From Solenopsis invicta (lineage: Eukaryota > Arthropoda > Insecta > Hymenoptera > Formicidae): 64,000 bases of DNA. Of this stretch, positions 26,739 through 40,524 are shown piece after piece (positions within the stretch are counted from its first letter, which is position 1; the number at the start of each line of letters is the position of its first letter). The notes under the pieces are model-generated. The model was given only the letters and a program-made list of their open reading frames with translations, was not told the DNA's origin and made no database searches. Where the stretch lies: positions 648,501-712,500 of the forward strand of contig NC_052667.1 of the NCBI RefSeq assembly GCF_016802725.1, in the 5' to 3' direction. Made by a program: the position numbers and the translations under genes.

Positions 26739-29700
26739 AGCCAGCTACGAGCCATTAAATTTCTCGTGACGCCAGAGAATGATCGATTCTTACGTATATA
26801 TAAGCCCCCTGCCTGCTACGAATTATCTAAGTGGCCCCGCGAAAAATTCGATAAATGTCGCCAGAGCCGAGAAAGCTGCCACCCTCGCTACTCTTCCGTA
26901 TTCTACGTCCACGTGCTTGACAACTAGAACTTGGGATTTATGAGATAGAATAAAGTACGAAATGTGTATATATAAAAAATAAAAAATGAGATGTGTATGC
27001 GTGTGCAATAGCAATGTATAATATCTAGTCGATAAAATTATAAAATTGTAACTTTCTAATATGTAATTTTTCCTTATCGGGAATTTAATAAACATCATTT
27101 TATACAGGTGGTAAATTTCAGCGTATTTCAATCAAAGTGCTGTATAAGCTCTAGTCCGAATGTAAATGGAGTTATGTTACATATGAGAGAAAAATGCAAA
27201 TACCATAAATTAATTATTCATAGTCATTTTTGATGCCAATTATACCTATATTTATAGTTGTTTTAACTATGCAAATTATAGTTATTAATTATTATATTAC
27301 TATGTAAACAGTAAACAAATGTTAAAAAATATTTATATTCACGATAATTGTGATTGCATTTATTATACAAAAATGTTTATTTTATTTTTATCATACACAT
27401 ATCTTGATACTTTACTATATTAATATTTGAAATTATAATTTATAAAAAGTAAAATTTTTTCATTATTAAATTATTATTACTAGCATTAAAGCAGTAATAA
27501 CTATAAAAATGGAGCTTTTAATGATTATTATTTTATCATAAAATTATAGTCAGAAATACCAAACATTTTTCTCTCAATGTAACCTGAAAGGAATTTCAAA
27601 CGACGTACATTAATATGTTGGGAAAGATGATACAATGCGATCATGTGCGACCTGCTTACTATTCGTGCGTAATTCTGCGAAACATCCCTGCTATCTCTCT
27701 TATTGTGTTAGAAAGGGGCGAAACAATGTCAAAGTCTATACAGTTAAGCTGGACGGAGAGCCAGGAAACATGTTCGTACGCAGTGTACCCTTGATTGTTC
27801 GCCTTTCGTGGAAGGTCCATTGCCTTACCAGCGAAGGATCTTTCGCAAGTTTAATTCGGGCTGTTGGTCGAAATAGAGGTATAAATTTCCTTTTCTTTAA
27901 AAGTACTAGCAAAATTTACAAAAGTACCTATCGTAAACTCTGTGTGTTCTTGTAGCGAATTTCTCGTCTAGATGTTCTTTTCTAAAAGAGTAATCTAAAA
28001 TTGCGTTTTGATACATAATAGCTTTAAACATTATATTGTCCAAACGTTCTAGTAAAAAATGGACCATCTTAAAAATACTATTTCGATAATCTTGTTTGCA
28101 TTTTGACAATTCAACTATTAATAGATTACTGGAAATAGTCCTTTATAATGATCGTACACAAATACATTGCAAGATATATTAAGATCGTTACCGATACCAG
28201 AGAAAAACATCTAGAGATTATCAGATTAAAATGATCCACATTTGCGGACCACGAATTAAGTGAGAATCAATCCTCAGGATTTCACGTACGTAATCCGTTT
28301 AATTAATTTTTTATCGACCGTCAGAATTAAATATTCTTCATAATATGACTGAGTTAATTGTACACCCCGTGTAATTTATGGCGAGTATTCTTATGAACCA
28401 TGCAGATTACGAACTAGGGAGTAGCTCGCTGCATACAGCCAAGATAATTACACGTTGCCTCCATCACGTTTGCATTTACAAAAATGCATATGCTGTCCCA
28501 TTCTCGCAAACATGAAAATTAGTTAGGTGAATGGCAAGCGACGTTGCTGATCGTCAGAGCACAGTTTCGTAGCAATGTTTCGTAGCAAAAGTATATACGA
28601 TCGCACGCGAAAGCATCGGATGCGCGAAGCGACATTATTGTCGAGTCTGCGAAACACAACACCGATCCGATTAAGGTTCTCGAATTATCGAATTCCCTGG
28701 TGCCCTCGGCCACTTGTTTTCATGGGACTGAGCGACACTCTCTACTCGCTTGTTTATAGTTCTTAGAGAAACGCAATGAATTCCGGCGGCCGCGTGCATC
28801 CGCGTGTTCTCTTGAGCATCGCCACTCGTACGATTTGAAATAACCGGTCGTGAGAAAAAGGGATCTGTTAGTAAACCAACCACTTAAAACCGCGCCGTAA
28901 CGAACGAGAGAGTGCCTTATTCGTCACGGCGTGAGACTCACACAAACCTCGTTTCCTCGATCGCTCGCAAAAATCATGCAAATTGTACAAGTACGCAGCT
29001 CATATCTTTCCAAAACAAACGAAAATGTATATTACTGAAAGCCATTTACCGTACATGGCAAATACAAAATAAAAGAATTAAAAAATCTCGCTAGTAAATT
29101 GATTTTATGATTAATCACCATTCGTATCAATACTAGTTAAGAAAATTACATATGTAAGATATATACCTCATTTGAGTGGATTGTCAACTATTAATTTGAT
29201 AAACCTCTATCAAGACACGTGACAACATCACAAATGCAAAAGTATATCTATCACGTGGCAATTCTTAGCCTCTGGACTAGACTCAGTAGGGACAAGTCAG
29301 GTAGCGATCGGATGTGATTAGTATATGCTGCCACATTCAATTATTCAGGTGCGATTGCTGCTGTACTAATATCGAACTACGCAATTTATCGTTGAGCGTG
29401 CTCGGAGGACGAAAGGAATTAAGGCCGCCGCGCGCCGCTCGGGCATCGCAAGGAAGGCGACTAGGTACAACATACGCGTATACTACCTACGCGTATATAC
29501 GCTGCGTGGCGCATTATAACAGACTAAGGGTGGATAACCCGTGATCGATCATCCTGGTGAATGCGACACCCCTACGAACGCACATCCGCGCCCCATTAAA
29601 CCGGTAGTTCGCCCTTGCGAGCTACGCGCGCGCACCTATCGCCCTGAATCGAACGAGAAAGTCCTTCTCCCTTCGTCAAGATCGCATCGCGCGAAGCAAT

Positions 29701-29790
29701 CGGGCAAAATTCTCTCTTCTGCGCCAAAAATTAAATAATCGCACCGACGATATATGCTTCATTACTATATTGATGAATTACTATACTGAT

Positions 29791-29793
<3 letters not shown>

Positions 29794-29823
<30 letters not shown>
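29794..29823. repeat. (AT)n microsatellite
   Basis: About 30 bp of uninterrupted AT dinucleotides. Confidence 0.9.
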
Positions 29824-29826
<3 letters not shown>

Positions 29827-31801
29827 ATAAATATTGAGAAAGAGCAGCTCGTCCGACGATTATGCAATCGTCAAAATTAATTAGTCAGATACCAGAAGAT
29901 TAATTTATGTGTTCGATCAAAGCGATTCGATCGTCGAAAGAAATGAAGAATCCAGTGATATCGAGTGATCGTCGGGACCTGAAAGCAACACTTTTTACGA
30001 AAGAGATCGAGTGAATCCGGACGAGAACCGTTCGTTCGCTCTCGTGTTAGCGATAATAGTGATAGACAGGCAACGAAGTTACGTGGGCGTCTTAGCGACG
30101 TGCGAGTTCTGCGCACAGCATAAATTACCATCCGAAATGAAGGTGGAAATCTGATCTCGTCATTAAGCGCCGCTACCCTCGCTTTATGAAACTGAAATTC
30201 TCATTGCACCGTCTTGCTTATAATCGTGTGCCGACTCGGCACTGCCGAGTACGAAAGTAAGCATGATAAGCAAATAAATGCTACAAAGCGATAAATACCA
30301 TAATAATGCCATCTTGAAAGACGAGTTGGAATAAGTCATTCAGAAAAAGTGATTTATATATCAAATTATTATTTCCACATCATCTTATAAATGGTTATAA
30401 TAGACAATTTTAAAAAAAGATACCAAAGCTAAAATTAACGTTAATTAGTAATGATTCAAAACAGCAGCAATGACTTTTCTAATTTATTTCATCATTATAC
30501 TTGAATGATACATCGTAGTGACTAGTTAATTTTTATTATTGCAGCGCAATCAAATGCTCAACTACTCGATTAAAGATAACAGAAATAAAGAAGTTGGTAA
30601 AAAAAAACAATGTTCTGTCATTCTCAGAATATGACAAAGATATTCCGGGGTATACACACTCGAAGAGACAATTGCAAAAATACAAATTGTAAAAAAAAAT
30701 CCAGTAGCTCATGAAAACTATCTTAACAAAAGAAGATTATTGAAAATGAAAATTTTCTTTAGGTAATTAAATTTAAAAAAATTGATTATTTTTAATTTTT
30801 CAAAGTGCCTAAAAATAATAAATTTAAAAAGTATATACTATTAATTTCTATATACGTATTTGTTTTTAACGAGAAATGTTTCATACGGAAAGCATCTCCA
30901 CCTCGCTTTCTTGCACGTCACGACAAAAGGAACATGTGAAATTTATATTTTGATCGGGTAAAAGACCGAGAAAAAAGAAAGAGGTAGAGTGAAGAGAAAG
31001 AGATAGAGAGCCACAGAATATTCTCCGACAAATTCCAATGTGACTAAACCCTCGCAGATGACTGGCAGGCCGGCTGCGCGCGGGATGCAGGAGGGTTGGG
31101 GTCGCCGGGGTATCAGAGAAGATCTCTCCTTCCCTCCTTCATCCTCCTTCGTCCCTCCGAGGCGGTTCGGGCGGTCACCGAAAAGTCTACTGCACCGGTC
31201 GCATTCACGTCGAAGATGTTCATGATGGCAAACCCACAATTAATTCGATGTAAAAGTTTTATATTTTCTCGATAGTTATTTAAAATTCACTTTGAAATTT
31301 TATGATTCAGAGTAACTTTTCAATTTTGTACAACAAACAAAAATTTTTCATAATCACCTTAATAGAAAGCTACGTATATGATACAAAATTAATTGTTTAA
31401 TCTATAAATTATCGCAGTTTAATCAACGGCAAAATAATAATTGAGAATTGCATCCTTGTTCTTTCTTGCGGTTATAAAATTGTATCCTGAAATAGGAAGA
31501 CAGAATCTATAGCCGGAGAAATCATTAATGCGCGAGAATGCATTGGGTAGTTTCATTTACGGTAGAAAATGACGAATGATCGTTCTACGAGCGTAAGTTA
31601 TTTGCACATACCGCTAGATTTGATTCCTGATACATGACTAAAGACTACTCAGTATGCGAGCTATGTTTCTCGAGTCGCTGTCAAAGCGATTAGGTAAGAG
31701 GATTCGCAAAGAGAAAAAGGATATCGCGAGAAATAGGAAGGAAGAAAAGAAAAGAGAGAGAGAGACAGAGATGAGACAAAGCTTCTTCCTTAACTCGTAT
31801 A

Positions 31802-31832
31802 GTTCTCTCTCTCTCTCTCTCTTTCTCTCTAT
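31802..31832. repeat. (CT)n microsatellite
   Basis: CT dinucleotide tract, preceded about 45 bp upstream by a purine-rich GA stretch. Confidence 0.85.
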
Positions 31833-33772
31833 TTCTGGTCACGGTAATGTCCTTTCATGAAGGCTGCCTTATCGTTCGTACCAACCACACAGTCCAATTA
31901 GATGCGTGTAAGATCGAGCCCATACATTTTCTCAAAGGACCGAATTTCCTGATCCCCAGGGCATTCGGGATACGAGACAAGAGCTTGTTTCGAATAGTCT
32001 GCGTGTCGGAGAATGTATCTTATGGACTGCGAAACTCATTTGTCTATCAGAACTCATTAGTGTTTCTCTATCCAGAATTAGATATAAAAAAGGCATTATA
32101 AGTACAACATTAGGAGAAAATTGTTTTGATAATAATAAATGCAAATGTAATTCCGGATAGTATTTAGAGAAAGAATATAATCTAGAAAGATAGTGTCCAA
32201 TCGATATACGATACATTGCATAAAAATTTCGCGTTTGCTGCCGTGAGTGAAATTCTCAGAGAAAATAAAAAATACTATCCACAACGAAAAATCGAAAATC
32301 ATTAGCCTGTCTACGTAAATGTATGCACACGTACACGTACTCTTGTAATGATAACACATCAGGAATTCCTGGCTCAGCTGCATGTTCCCGTCGTCATTTA
32401 TAAATGTATAAAATTTCCACGCGTTATATGCAAGATAACGGTGAATAAAATACCCGCTCTCACTTTTTCAAAGTTCTCAGGACGCGTAACGCGTGATCCA
32501 CAAGCACGTGCCATACGAAATTCTTGCGTGTCGTACGACGCGTTACCACTCCGCTATCTCATATTTTATATTAATATGAATCACCATTAATTTACCCTTT
32601 TAAATAATTTATCTGACAGTTTATTTTCTTGTGCTTGCAAAATATTAATATTATTTTATACTCTGTTTACTGTACTAATTACTGTATTAATTAAACATGC
32701 AATTTAGTTCTTATTAATAAATAAGTTTAAAATTCGGTTCTGTGAAACACTTATCACTGTAGAAACACAAGGAAGGATCGTGATTGTGTATCTCATGTCG
32801 CAGAGACCGAACCTTTAGAAAAAGTACAAGCTGCTTCTATTTGAGAAAACGTTTGACCTGCATTCGTCTATCACTTAGCGTCCCTCTCTCCCTCTTTTTC
32901 TTCCTTCTCTTCGAGAACTTTGAAAGACGCGGACTCATCCTGACTGGAGTGCGTGGCAGTTATCGAAAGCAAGCCGGTCCTCCGCTAAACAATCCGATGC
33001 GGCATTTACTGATCCATCGATCTGACAGAGTCGTTTGTCGAGAGCACCCGGCCTCTCTCTGTTTCTCTCTTTCTCTCTCTCTCTCTCTTTTTCGAGTAGG
33101 CGCGCAGTCGTGACGGCGAAACGTTTCAATCTTGCGCTCGCCGTCTCGTTATGGCGTTATTGATTATCCGATCTGACGCCACGAAATCGAGTCGCGAACG
33201 AGTGCGGCGAAGTTAATTATTCGCGATTCAAAGCATACCTCTTTCTCTTTTTTTCTTCTATTCAAAATCAACGAAAAAAATAGATTGCGCGAAAGAATTC
33301 ATAATCGAGACATTATTTAATATTATTATTATCGGCGTAAAAGAATTTTTCTGGCGCAAAAATAGATTAAAATTCACGAGAGATTTGAATTATTATAATA
33401 AATAATTATCAAAAGTAAAAATGGTGAAATGTATAAACATAAGTACAGATCAAAAATTAGCAGTCTACTAAATATCTTTCATTATCAGTAGCAACATATC
33501 CGGAACACTGATTCTTGTCCAGAATGCGAAAAAAAAAAAATACATCGAACGCGTCTACCAATCGCGTCGTCGCGCGTTTCAACGAGTAAGACCCGTATCA
33601 CATTTCGAACTTAAGATGTTATTTCCGTTATTTACGAGATGTCTCGAAACAGGTGACAAGCACCCTATACCTACATACTGTGGCTACCTAGCTACAATTT
33701 ATAAAATGTCCATAAAAGAGCAAAAGAAAGAAGTCGAGAGAGAAAAAGAGGGAAAACGGAAGACGGAAAACC

Positions 33773-33774
<2 letters not shown>

Positions 33775-33817
<43 letters not shown>

Positions 33818-33818
33818 T
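33775..33818. repeat. (GA)n microsatellite
   Basis: About 44 bp of GA repeats with one AAAG interruption, within a purine-rich region starting near 33717. Confidence 0.9.
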
Positions 33819-35460
33819 ATCCCGTAATTATGCGAAGGTGAATTATGACGGTACAAGTACCGGAGTTACGACGACCGGCCCAAACGACTCCAAGTGGTCT
33901 CGTCTATCGATGACAGCGTGTAGCGCCTTTCGACATCAGATACGCGAGTGACGAATACATTGTCCGTCATACGTTGAAAAATTCTCGCCGCGTTTGCGGT
34001 GTTGATTAATCTGTCCGGCTGCCGCATATATTTTTACGGTAAATATGCAAATTACAGCTTCTCATGCTTCGATTATCGCCGACGTTGTAACGCAAAGCTG
34101 TAATTTGGTAATGTCACTCCCCACGTGCGCAACACTTAATTATAATGGAGTATTTGCTACCTTCTGTACATTTGTAATTACCGGACACATAGTATATTAA
34201 TAAATGAGACCTTTGTGATTTTTTTCCTCCGCGATATCATAAAATTGTTTAAGGTAATTTTTATTGAGAAAGTACCTATCCGTAGACACCGATCAAGACA
34301 CCGCGATTAAGAAACATCAACTTTAAATAGTATGGTGCGTTCAATGGTGATCTGGCAAAACCACACGCGTGACGTAATCCCTTTCGAAAAGCGCATTTTT
34401 TGCTTCGGTCTCCGTGACGCGATCTTTTGTTTTGACGCGATTGGACAGGTGAGTTATCTGGCTACGGTAAGACGATCGTTCTTCTCCAACGGACACCGAC
34501 ACGCCGGCGAAGTTCTCCCCGAAAAAGATTCATCCGGAGCCGGTGTAAACACAGCCGATAAAACGACGAGGAGAGGCCTTAACTGGCGCGGAAGAGTGAT
34601 GCGCCACGGGAAACCATTCTTTAAAACCTCACACGTCCCGTGCGGCCCTTTCCGTCGCGCGATCGTGGCCCACTTGAACGGGTAAAAACGACTTGGCGGC
34701 AGCCTCTCGGAGAAGACGAACTATCGCCGCCGCCCTCGCGATGCACCGATCCTCCCCGAGCGCTCCGCGTCTCGAATTCGATCAACTCCATCACTTTGGA
34801 GGACAGTCTCTCGCAAATAAGGTCGCATCAATTGAGATTACGATTTAACTATAGCTACGTTACGTAATACATTTTCGTTGTCACTTGACAAAAAAATTTC
34901 AACACATTTATAATCTTTAGAAATCTTAAAAATTATGCGTACAAAACTAACAAACATATAAATCATACTTCTTGACGCAACGTTTTTATATCATTCCTTT
35001 TTTTGTAAGAATTATTTTTTTTTTTACAAATGACTTGAAATTTCGCGTATAAAATAAAAAGTGACGAAAAAACCTACCATACATACAATATATTATGCGT
35101 TTAAAAAAATTTTTAATCAGAACTTTCGTACAATACTCGTCGCAGACTGTCCTAGTGGATTTACAGTCGACGTTGGAAAAAAAACTCTACATCGCGCCCA
35201 CGGGAATCTCTCGAGGGTTCTTCAAGAGAAAGGAGATGATCGGCCATACCATCGGACGACGACACGTCGGACATCAGTCAGTCAAGTCGGAGTCGTCCAT
35301 CGAAGTCGGGGCGGAGGAACGTTTCGGTCACACGCGACGGGACATTATCGCATTAAATATCGACAGGTGGCTTTCAGCGAAGCGCGCTAGAAAAATCAAG
35401 AGAAAAATGCCTAAATCTGTCCAAGCTCCCTCCCCCCTCCCCCATCCCTCGTTCTCCACC

Positions 35461-35490
35461 CTTTTTCTCTCTCTCTCTCTCTCTCTCTAG
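35461..35490. repeat. (CT)n microsatellite
   Basis: Short CT tract in a pyrimidine-rich patch. Confidence 0.8.
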
Positions 35491-35954
35491 CCCTTTGCCT
35501 TCTCCGAAGATTCGCCTGCGCTGCAATCGGTGTGTCCACCCACACCCGCTGCGCTCATAATAGGCTCTGCGAGGCTAAGCCCCTCTAATTCCTCTCCCAT
35601 CCTCCTTTTACCACAATCTCCCGTTTCGACCGCACCAATGTCTCTTTCTCTCTACCTGTCTATCCCTATCTATTTCTCTCTTCCCCCGCACCCCGACACG
35701 CTTTTGAACGCGGTTCCCATAGGTTATTATTAGAATGCCTTACGTTTGTGCCCCCGGTCGCGGCCAGGTAGATGGACAGTGCTCCGCCCTTCGAGAGAAA
35801 GAAGAGCCCCGAGTTGTACGTGCAGCCTGCAACAACTCCACCGCGCTTCTTCGCTCTCTGTGACCTTATCCCCTGTCTGTGACTACCTGAACAGGAATTC
35901 CTGGATGAAGAGCGATCTGTGCCGTGTGACGACGATCGTTTCTCGCTGCGCGAC

Positions 35955-35985
35955 GCCGCGCCGCGCCGCGCCGCGCCGCGCCGCC
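35955..35985. repeat. (GCCGC)n pentanucleotide repeat
   Basis: About six units of the same CG-only pentamer seen at 26121-26150. Confidence 0.9.
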
Positions 35986-38900
35986 CCGCGCTGCCCACGC
36001 CGTCACCGCCAAAGCTGGTATCATGTCAGGAATTATTTTTGGAGAAACAAGTTTCGATTGCTACAATATTTGATTCGACGCGCTCGGCTTTCTACTTCTC
36101 AGATTTCTCTCCGATTCGGCAGCGTTTCAAAAACGCACAAGACTGACGGTGCGACGGAAATGGATTCTCTTGCTCGTCAATCGCGTACGATCGACGATCG
36201 TATCGCGTGGCAATTCACGCAGCCGGCTTTTTAACGATCGCCTCGAAAAACTTTGATAAGTATCATAGAACGCGATTTTTATCCCCTTTGGTATTCTCTG
36301 GCGTTAATTGTTATAAATGTGATTCTAATCGAGCTTTATACATCTCAAATCATTTTCCGATGATAGAAAGAGGTCTTTGTGTTAAAATGCTACACTCGGC
36401 CAATTCGATTATTATCATTTGGACACGTATCAGCCCTTTGTCATTCCTCCAGAGATACGACCCGTACTGTGAACATATAATGCATTAACACAACTGGAAA
36501 TTTGTAATATAAGAGCCTAATTAGTAATTGAGTTATCTTTAATCAGCGAAACAAGTGGACCGAGGCCAATCTTGACAAACTCAAGTACGAAACCGAGAGA
36601 TAAAGCGGCAATCGTCAGTATAAATTTATGCCTAAATTTATTACAATCGACTACTACGTTTGACGTTTATTAATGACGTTGTATCCGGTAGCTCGAGTAT
36701 CAAGTTGCATAAGAAGCTACTTTATTTTATTACAAAAAGTCAAAGGTCGGAAATTCTTTATCGCTTATTCCATGTTTTTGGCGCAAAACCATTCGTCGAT
36801 GACAACACTTTGTGATCCTCTATTTATCATTTTCTTTCTTTCATCGGGAATCAGCAACTAATAATATCTTTATAGAAAGATCTCTTCTCTACAGTTTAAG
36901 TTTCAATACTAGCTGAGCGTGTAAAAAAATTGGTTGTTTCCAAGTTGTATTCTCATCGGAAATATTACATATTAATTACACGTATAACGATATTGTATAT
37001 CGCGAAAAGTATGTTAGATAATTATCAAAAATGTCTCACAAAGTGTTTTCATGTACAAATTTTACCATGCAAAAAATAAAATATCTTTGTTAATAATGTT
37101 ATTCTGTCTTTAAAAGTTTTTGTTACACGATTAATTTGCGTAAAATATCTCAACAATTAAGCATAAGGTAATATCAGCAATAACTTCCACCTAGGATCTT
37201 TATGAGAAGCAAAGTAATTTAAATCATTACATCTTCCATACTTCATCGGGCGTATTTTCGCTTCATCGATATCGTCTTGATTCCAGTTAATGTTAAATTT
37301 AAGAACTACGTTTTAGACTGTGGTCAAGTTGCCTGATATATTTCACATCGGAACGACTGGAGTACTCCATCATTCCGATTGTTCCGAACCAAGCTGACCG
37401 GATTTCGATCCGATCGCATTGCTCCAGGCGCTCGTTAATGCCGCGCGCATAATTCACGCATGGTTTTAATAACACGACGAAAACATCGGCAGGGAACGCG
37501 CCGCCACCACCGCCGATCTTTTCAGTCCGATAAATCGCCATCGGTCTTTTGCACGACGTATTTCGCCCACCGGGAAAGACTGCCGTCAATTATTATCGTT
37601 TCCCGCTTCTGGTAGCACCGCGTGCGCGCATAAATATCGTCATTTCCAACGACTTCATTCGCCGCTACCACCCTCCTCAAACTTTTCTAAGTAATGACCA
37701 TTTTATGGCCGTGATAATGAAATTCCGAGACATACATACACACTTGCACGTTTACATACCGCTAATCAGAACGTTAGTATCATACGCTTGTATCGTATCT
37801 TATGCAATGAGTAAGTCATGTTAAACTAATCGCGATACTGTAACTCTGAAAAATTCAATTTACAAAATTAAAAGTTCAAAATTCCTACCATCGTTATATA
37901 ATAGACTGGCTATGTGTTCTTCAAACCGAAAATTTTTGAGTTCAAGAAGTGAAATCTATAATAAATTTGCATTAATCCAATTTAAAATTACAAAAACATT
38001 TCTTTTAATTACTTAATAATTTTAGGTTTTTTTTGTATTATCGTTAAGAAGAAAAGTATAACAGTTTATTTGAAAAATAAGATTTTTCGTAAAATTATTT
38101 CACTTTTTCACAAGTGTTTATTGTACTATTGCTTGTGAGTACATAAATAAATATGATGTGTAAATGTACGAATGTCAATAGAACATTGAACACAGATTCA
38201 TATGTTCGTCAAGTCCAAATGACGATACAAATCAGTGATATCAGTTATTCTTGTAAAAAAAAAATATATATAATTTACAATTACATCGTAAAGTGTTATA
38301 CATGCTGCCATCTCGCGGTATAGATTTCAAACGTTTACACTCCGCCGGTATCACATCATTTTCTTATCAGTATACATAGTAGATGCGACCTTTTTGCCAG
38401 AGAATTCGACCTTATCGTTCGTTGCGTACATATATCAAGACTCATAACAGCGGCAGCGACGACGGCCGATGATATTCACTCGGAAACGAATAACGATTGG
38501 TCGTCGGCATTGCCGCGAATATGCTGCACGGGGGACGCGTTAGATAAGTACTTATTCTTTGCGCAAAACGTTCGTTGATAGGAGTACGCAATAAGGCAAT
38601 CGGCTGGCAGCAATGTCTATTCCTGATATTGACGCGCAGCAATTAAAATGGACCGGCGCGGCGCGCGGCGCGCGGCGTAACGATCACGATAATGGCAACG
38701 TTTTCGCCGCGGCACTGATTGCCAACGCCGGCGGTGATTTCATGCCGCGAAATGTACGAAAACGCGCGAGAGAGCCATAAAATATTCATAACTTTTAGAA
38801 ATCCCGTCAATATGCAAATGAGAAATGCTAATCGCCTCCCGCATTCGCGCCTACGACGAAAGCTATCGTTGACACCCGCCCGTCAAGATTCTTGTTTTGC

Positions 38901-40440
38901 GGATATGTTCCACCGGTTCCGCGATCGATGATTTAACCGCTTGTCAAAGTATCGAGCTAGAGCCCAGCTCGAACATTCAAGGATATTCGTTCTTTTATCG
39001 TGGATAAAAACTTGTGGATAAAAACGATCGATAGCGCGCGTCGTTTAATTATAGATATATCCGATCGATACGTGTTTAGGAGGATCTTAACGGACACCCG
39101 ATTTCGTTTGCGCAGGTTTCGAATGACGAATGAACATCGTAATTTATTGTTTGTCATCGTCTTGCGACCAAGAGAAACCCGATGTCGTTGAATTCTGTGC
39201 CAATTTAACAGTCGTAAAATAATAAATTAAAAATGTCCGTGGCGAAAGATCATCAATTTATGCATGTTAATAAAGAATTGTCAACAATAGCGATATCCAT
39301 TTGTATGTCAGATGCGTATTGTAATTTATGTCGAACACAGGTTGAGAATAAAATAAAATAAAACTAAGAGAAATTAATTTAATACTATGTTACGTGATAC
39401 TGTGTAACATAATGTACACGGATATCTTTTTTTGATTACCCGATAGTGATTGCTATATCATGTTACTATACGTTCCCCCTCTTTCATCTAAAATATATGT
39501 GTCTCTTCCTTTTTATGATTTAGATAACAATTCGTACTAGAAGACATCGAAATGACACCGATTACGAATAGTTAATAGTTCTACTCTTTTACAAATAGCG
39601 TTAAATTAACTGGAGCTATTTTCCAAGTTTGATGTTTTCCACTCGTTTATATTGTCCATCTCCGTTAGGACATACGGTTGGCTAAAGACGTCCCGTATTT
39701 ACTGCAATTTCAAGCAACCAGATCGACTGGAGTCGCCTCGGTATTCAAAACAAGTAACAAGCACAAACCGCCTTCACCTCGTGACGTCGGCGAAAGCGTA
39801 CAAAGGACCGGCCAAATTAAATCCCGATTAAAAATAAGGCATGCCTCGCGCCGCAATTTATGGCGTCGCTCCACGTACGTATGAAACAAGAACGCTCGTT
39901 ATTGTTTCAGGCTACTCTTTTCTACGTGCCTGACTTCGGATATCAAAGGAATCGTTTTGCTATTATTTGTGAATGTCACAGCGACATTAATTGCATTATT
40001 ATAACCTTGCCTACCTTTTTTCCCATCGGCAATAGCTATGAAAGGATAAACGTTAAAAAAAAAAAATTATTTCTTCGTTCACCATTCGTTTAACGGTAGA
40101 TCAACAGAATCATGATAAACAGATGAATCAAGTTTTCATATCTTACATAAGTAATAATGCCTTGTAAGTTTATAAAGCATCAGTATAAGGTGATAGGTGG
40201 ATAAAAAAACCAAATTTTAGCTTTAAATAAAAAAAAATACTACTATCACCATCATATTATTTTAATTAGCATTTTATAAGTAACTCGTTGCAACGTCGCG
40301 ATAATCGATAAAGGGACGGTAAAAAATGGCCGTACAAATAACGATGGTTTTAAAACTTTTAATCCCACACATTTATATCAACTGAGCAGGATCGGGAAAC
40401 CGCAAAAGACTTTGACCCATTCTTTCCCTTCCCTTTTTCC

Positions 40441-40444
<4 letters not shown>

Positions 40445-40513
<69 letters not shown>

Positions 40514-40524
40514 TGTATGTATAT
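40445..40524. repeat. compound (TA)n-(GTAT)n microsatellite
   Basis: About 42 bp of TA repeats passing directly into about nine units of gtat. Confidence 0.93.

Noticed and set aside
34332..34449. Plus-strand frame ending at a GTGAGT donor
   Set aside because: No convincing acceptor or start context and no recognisable protein.
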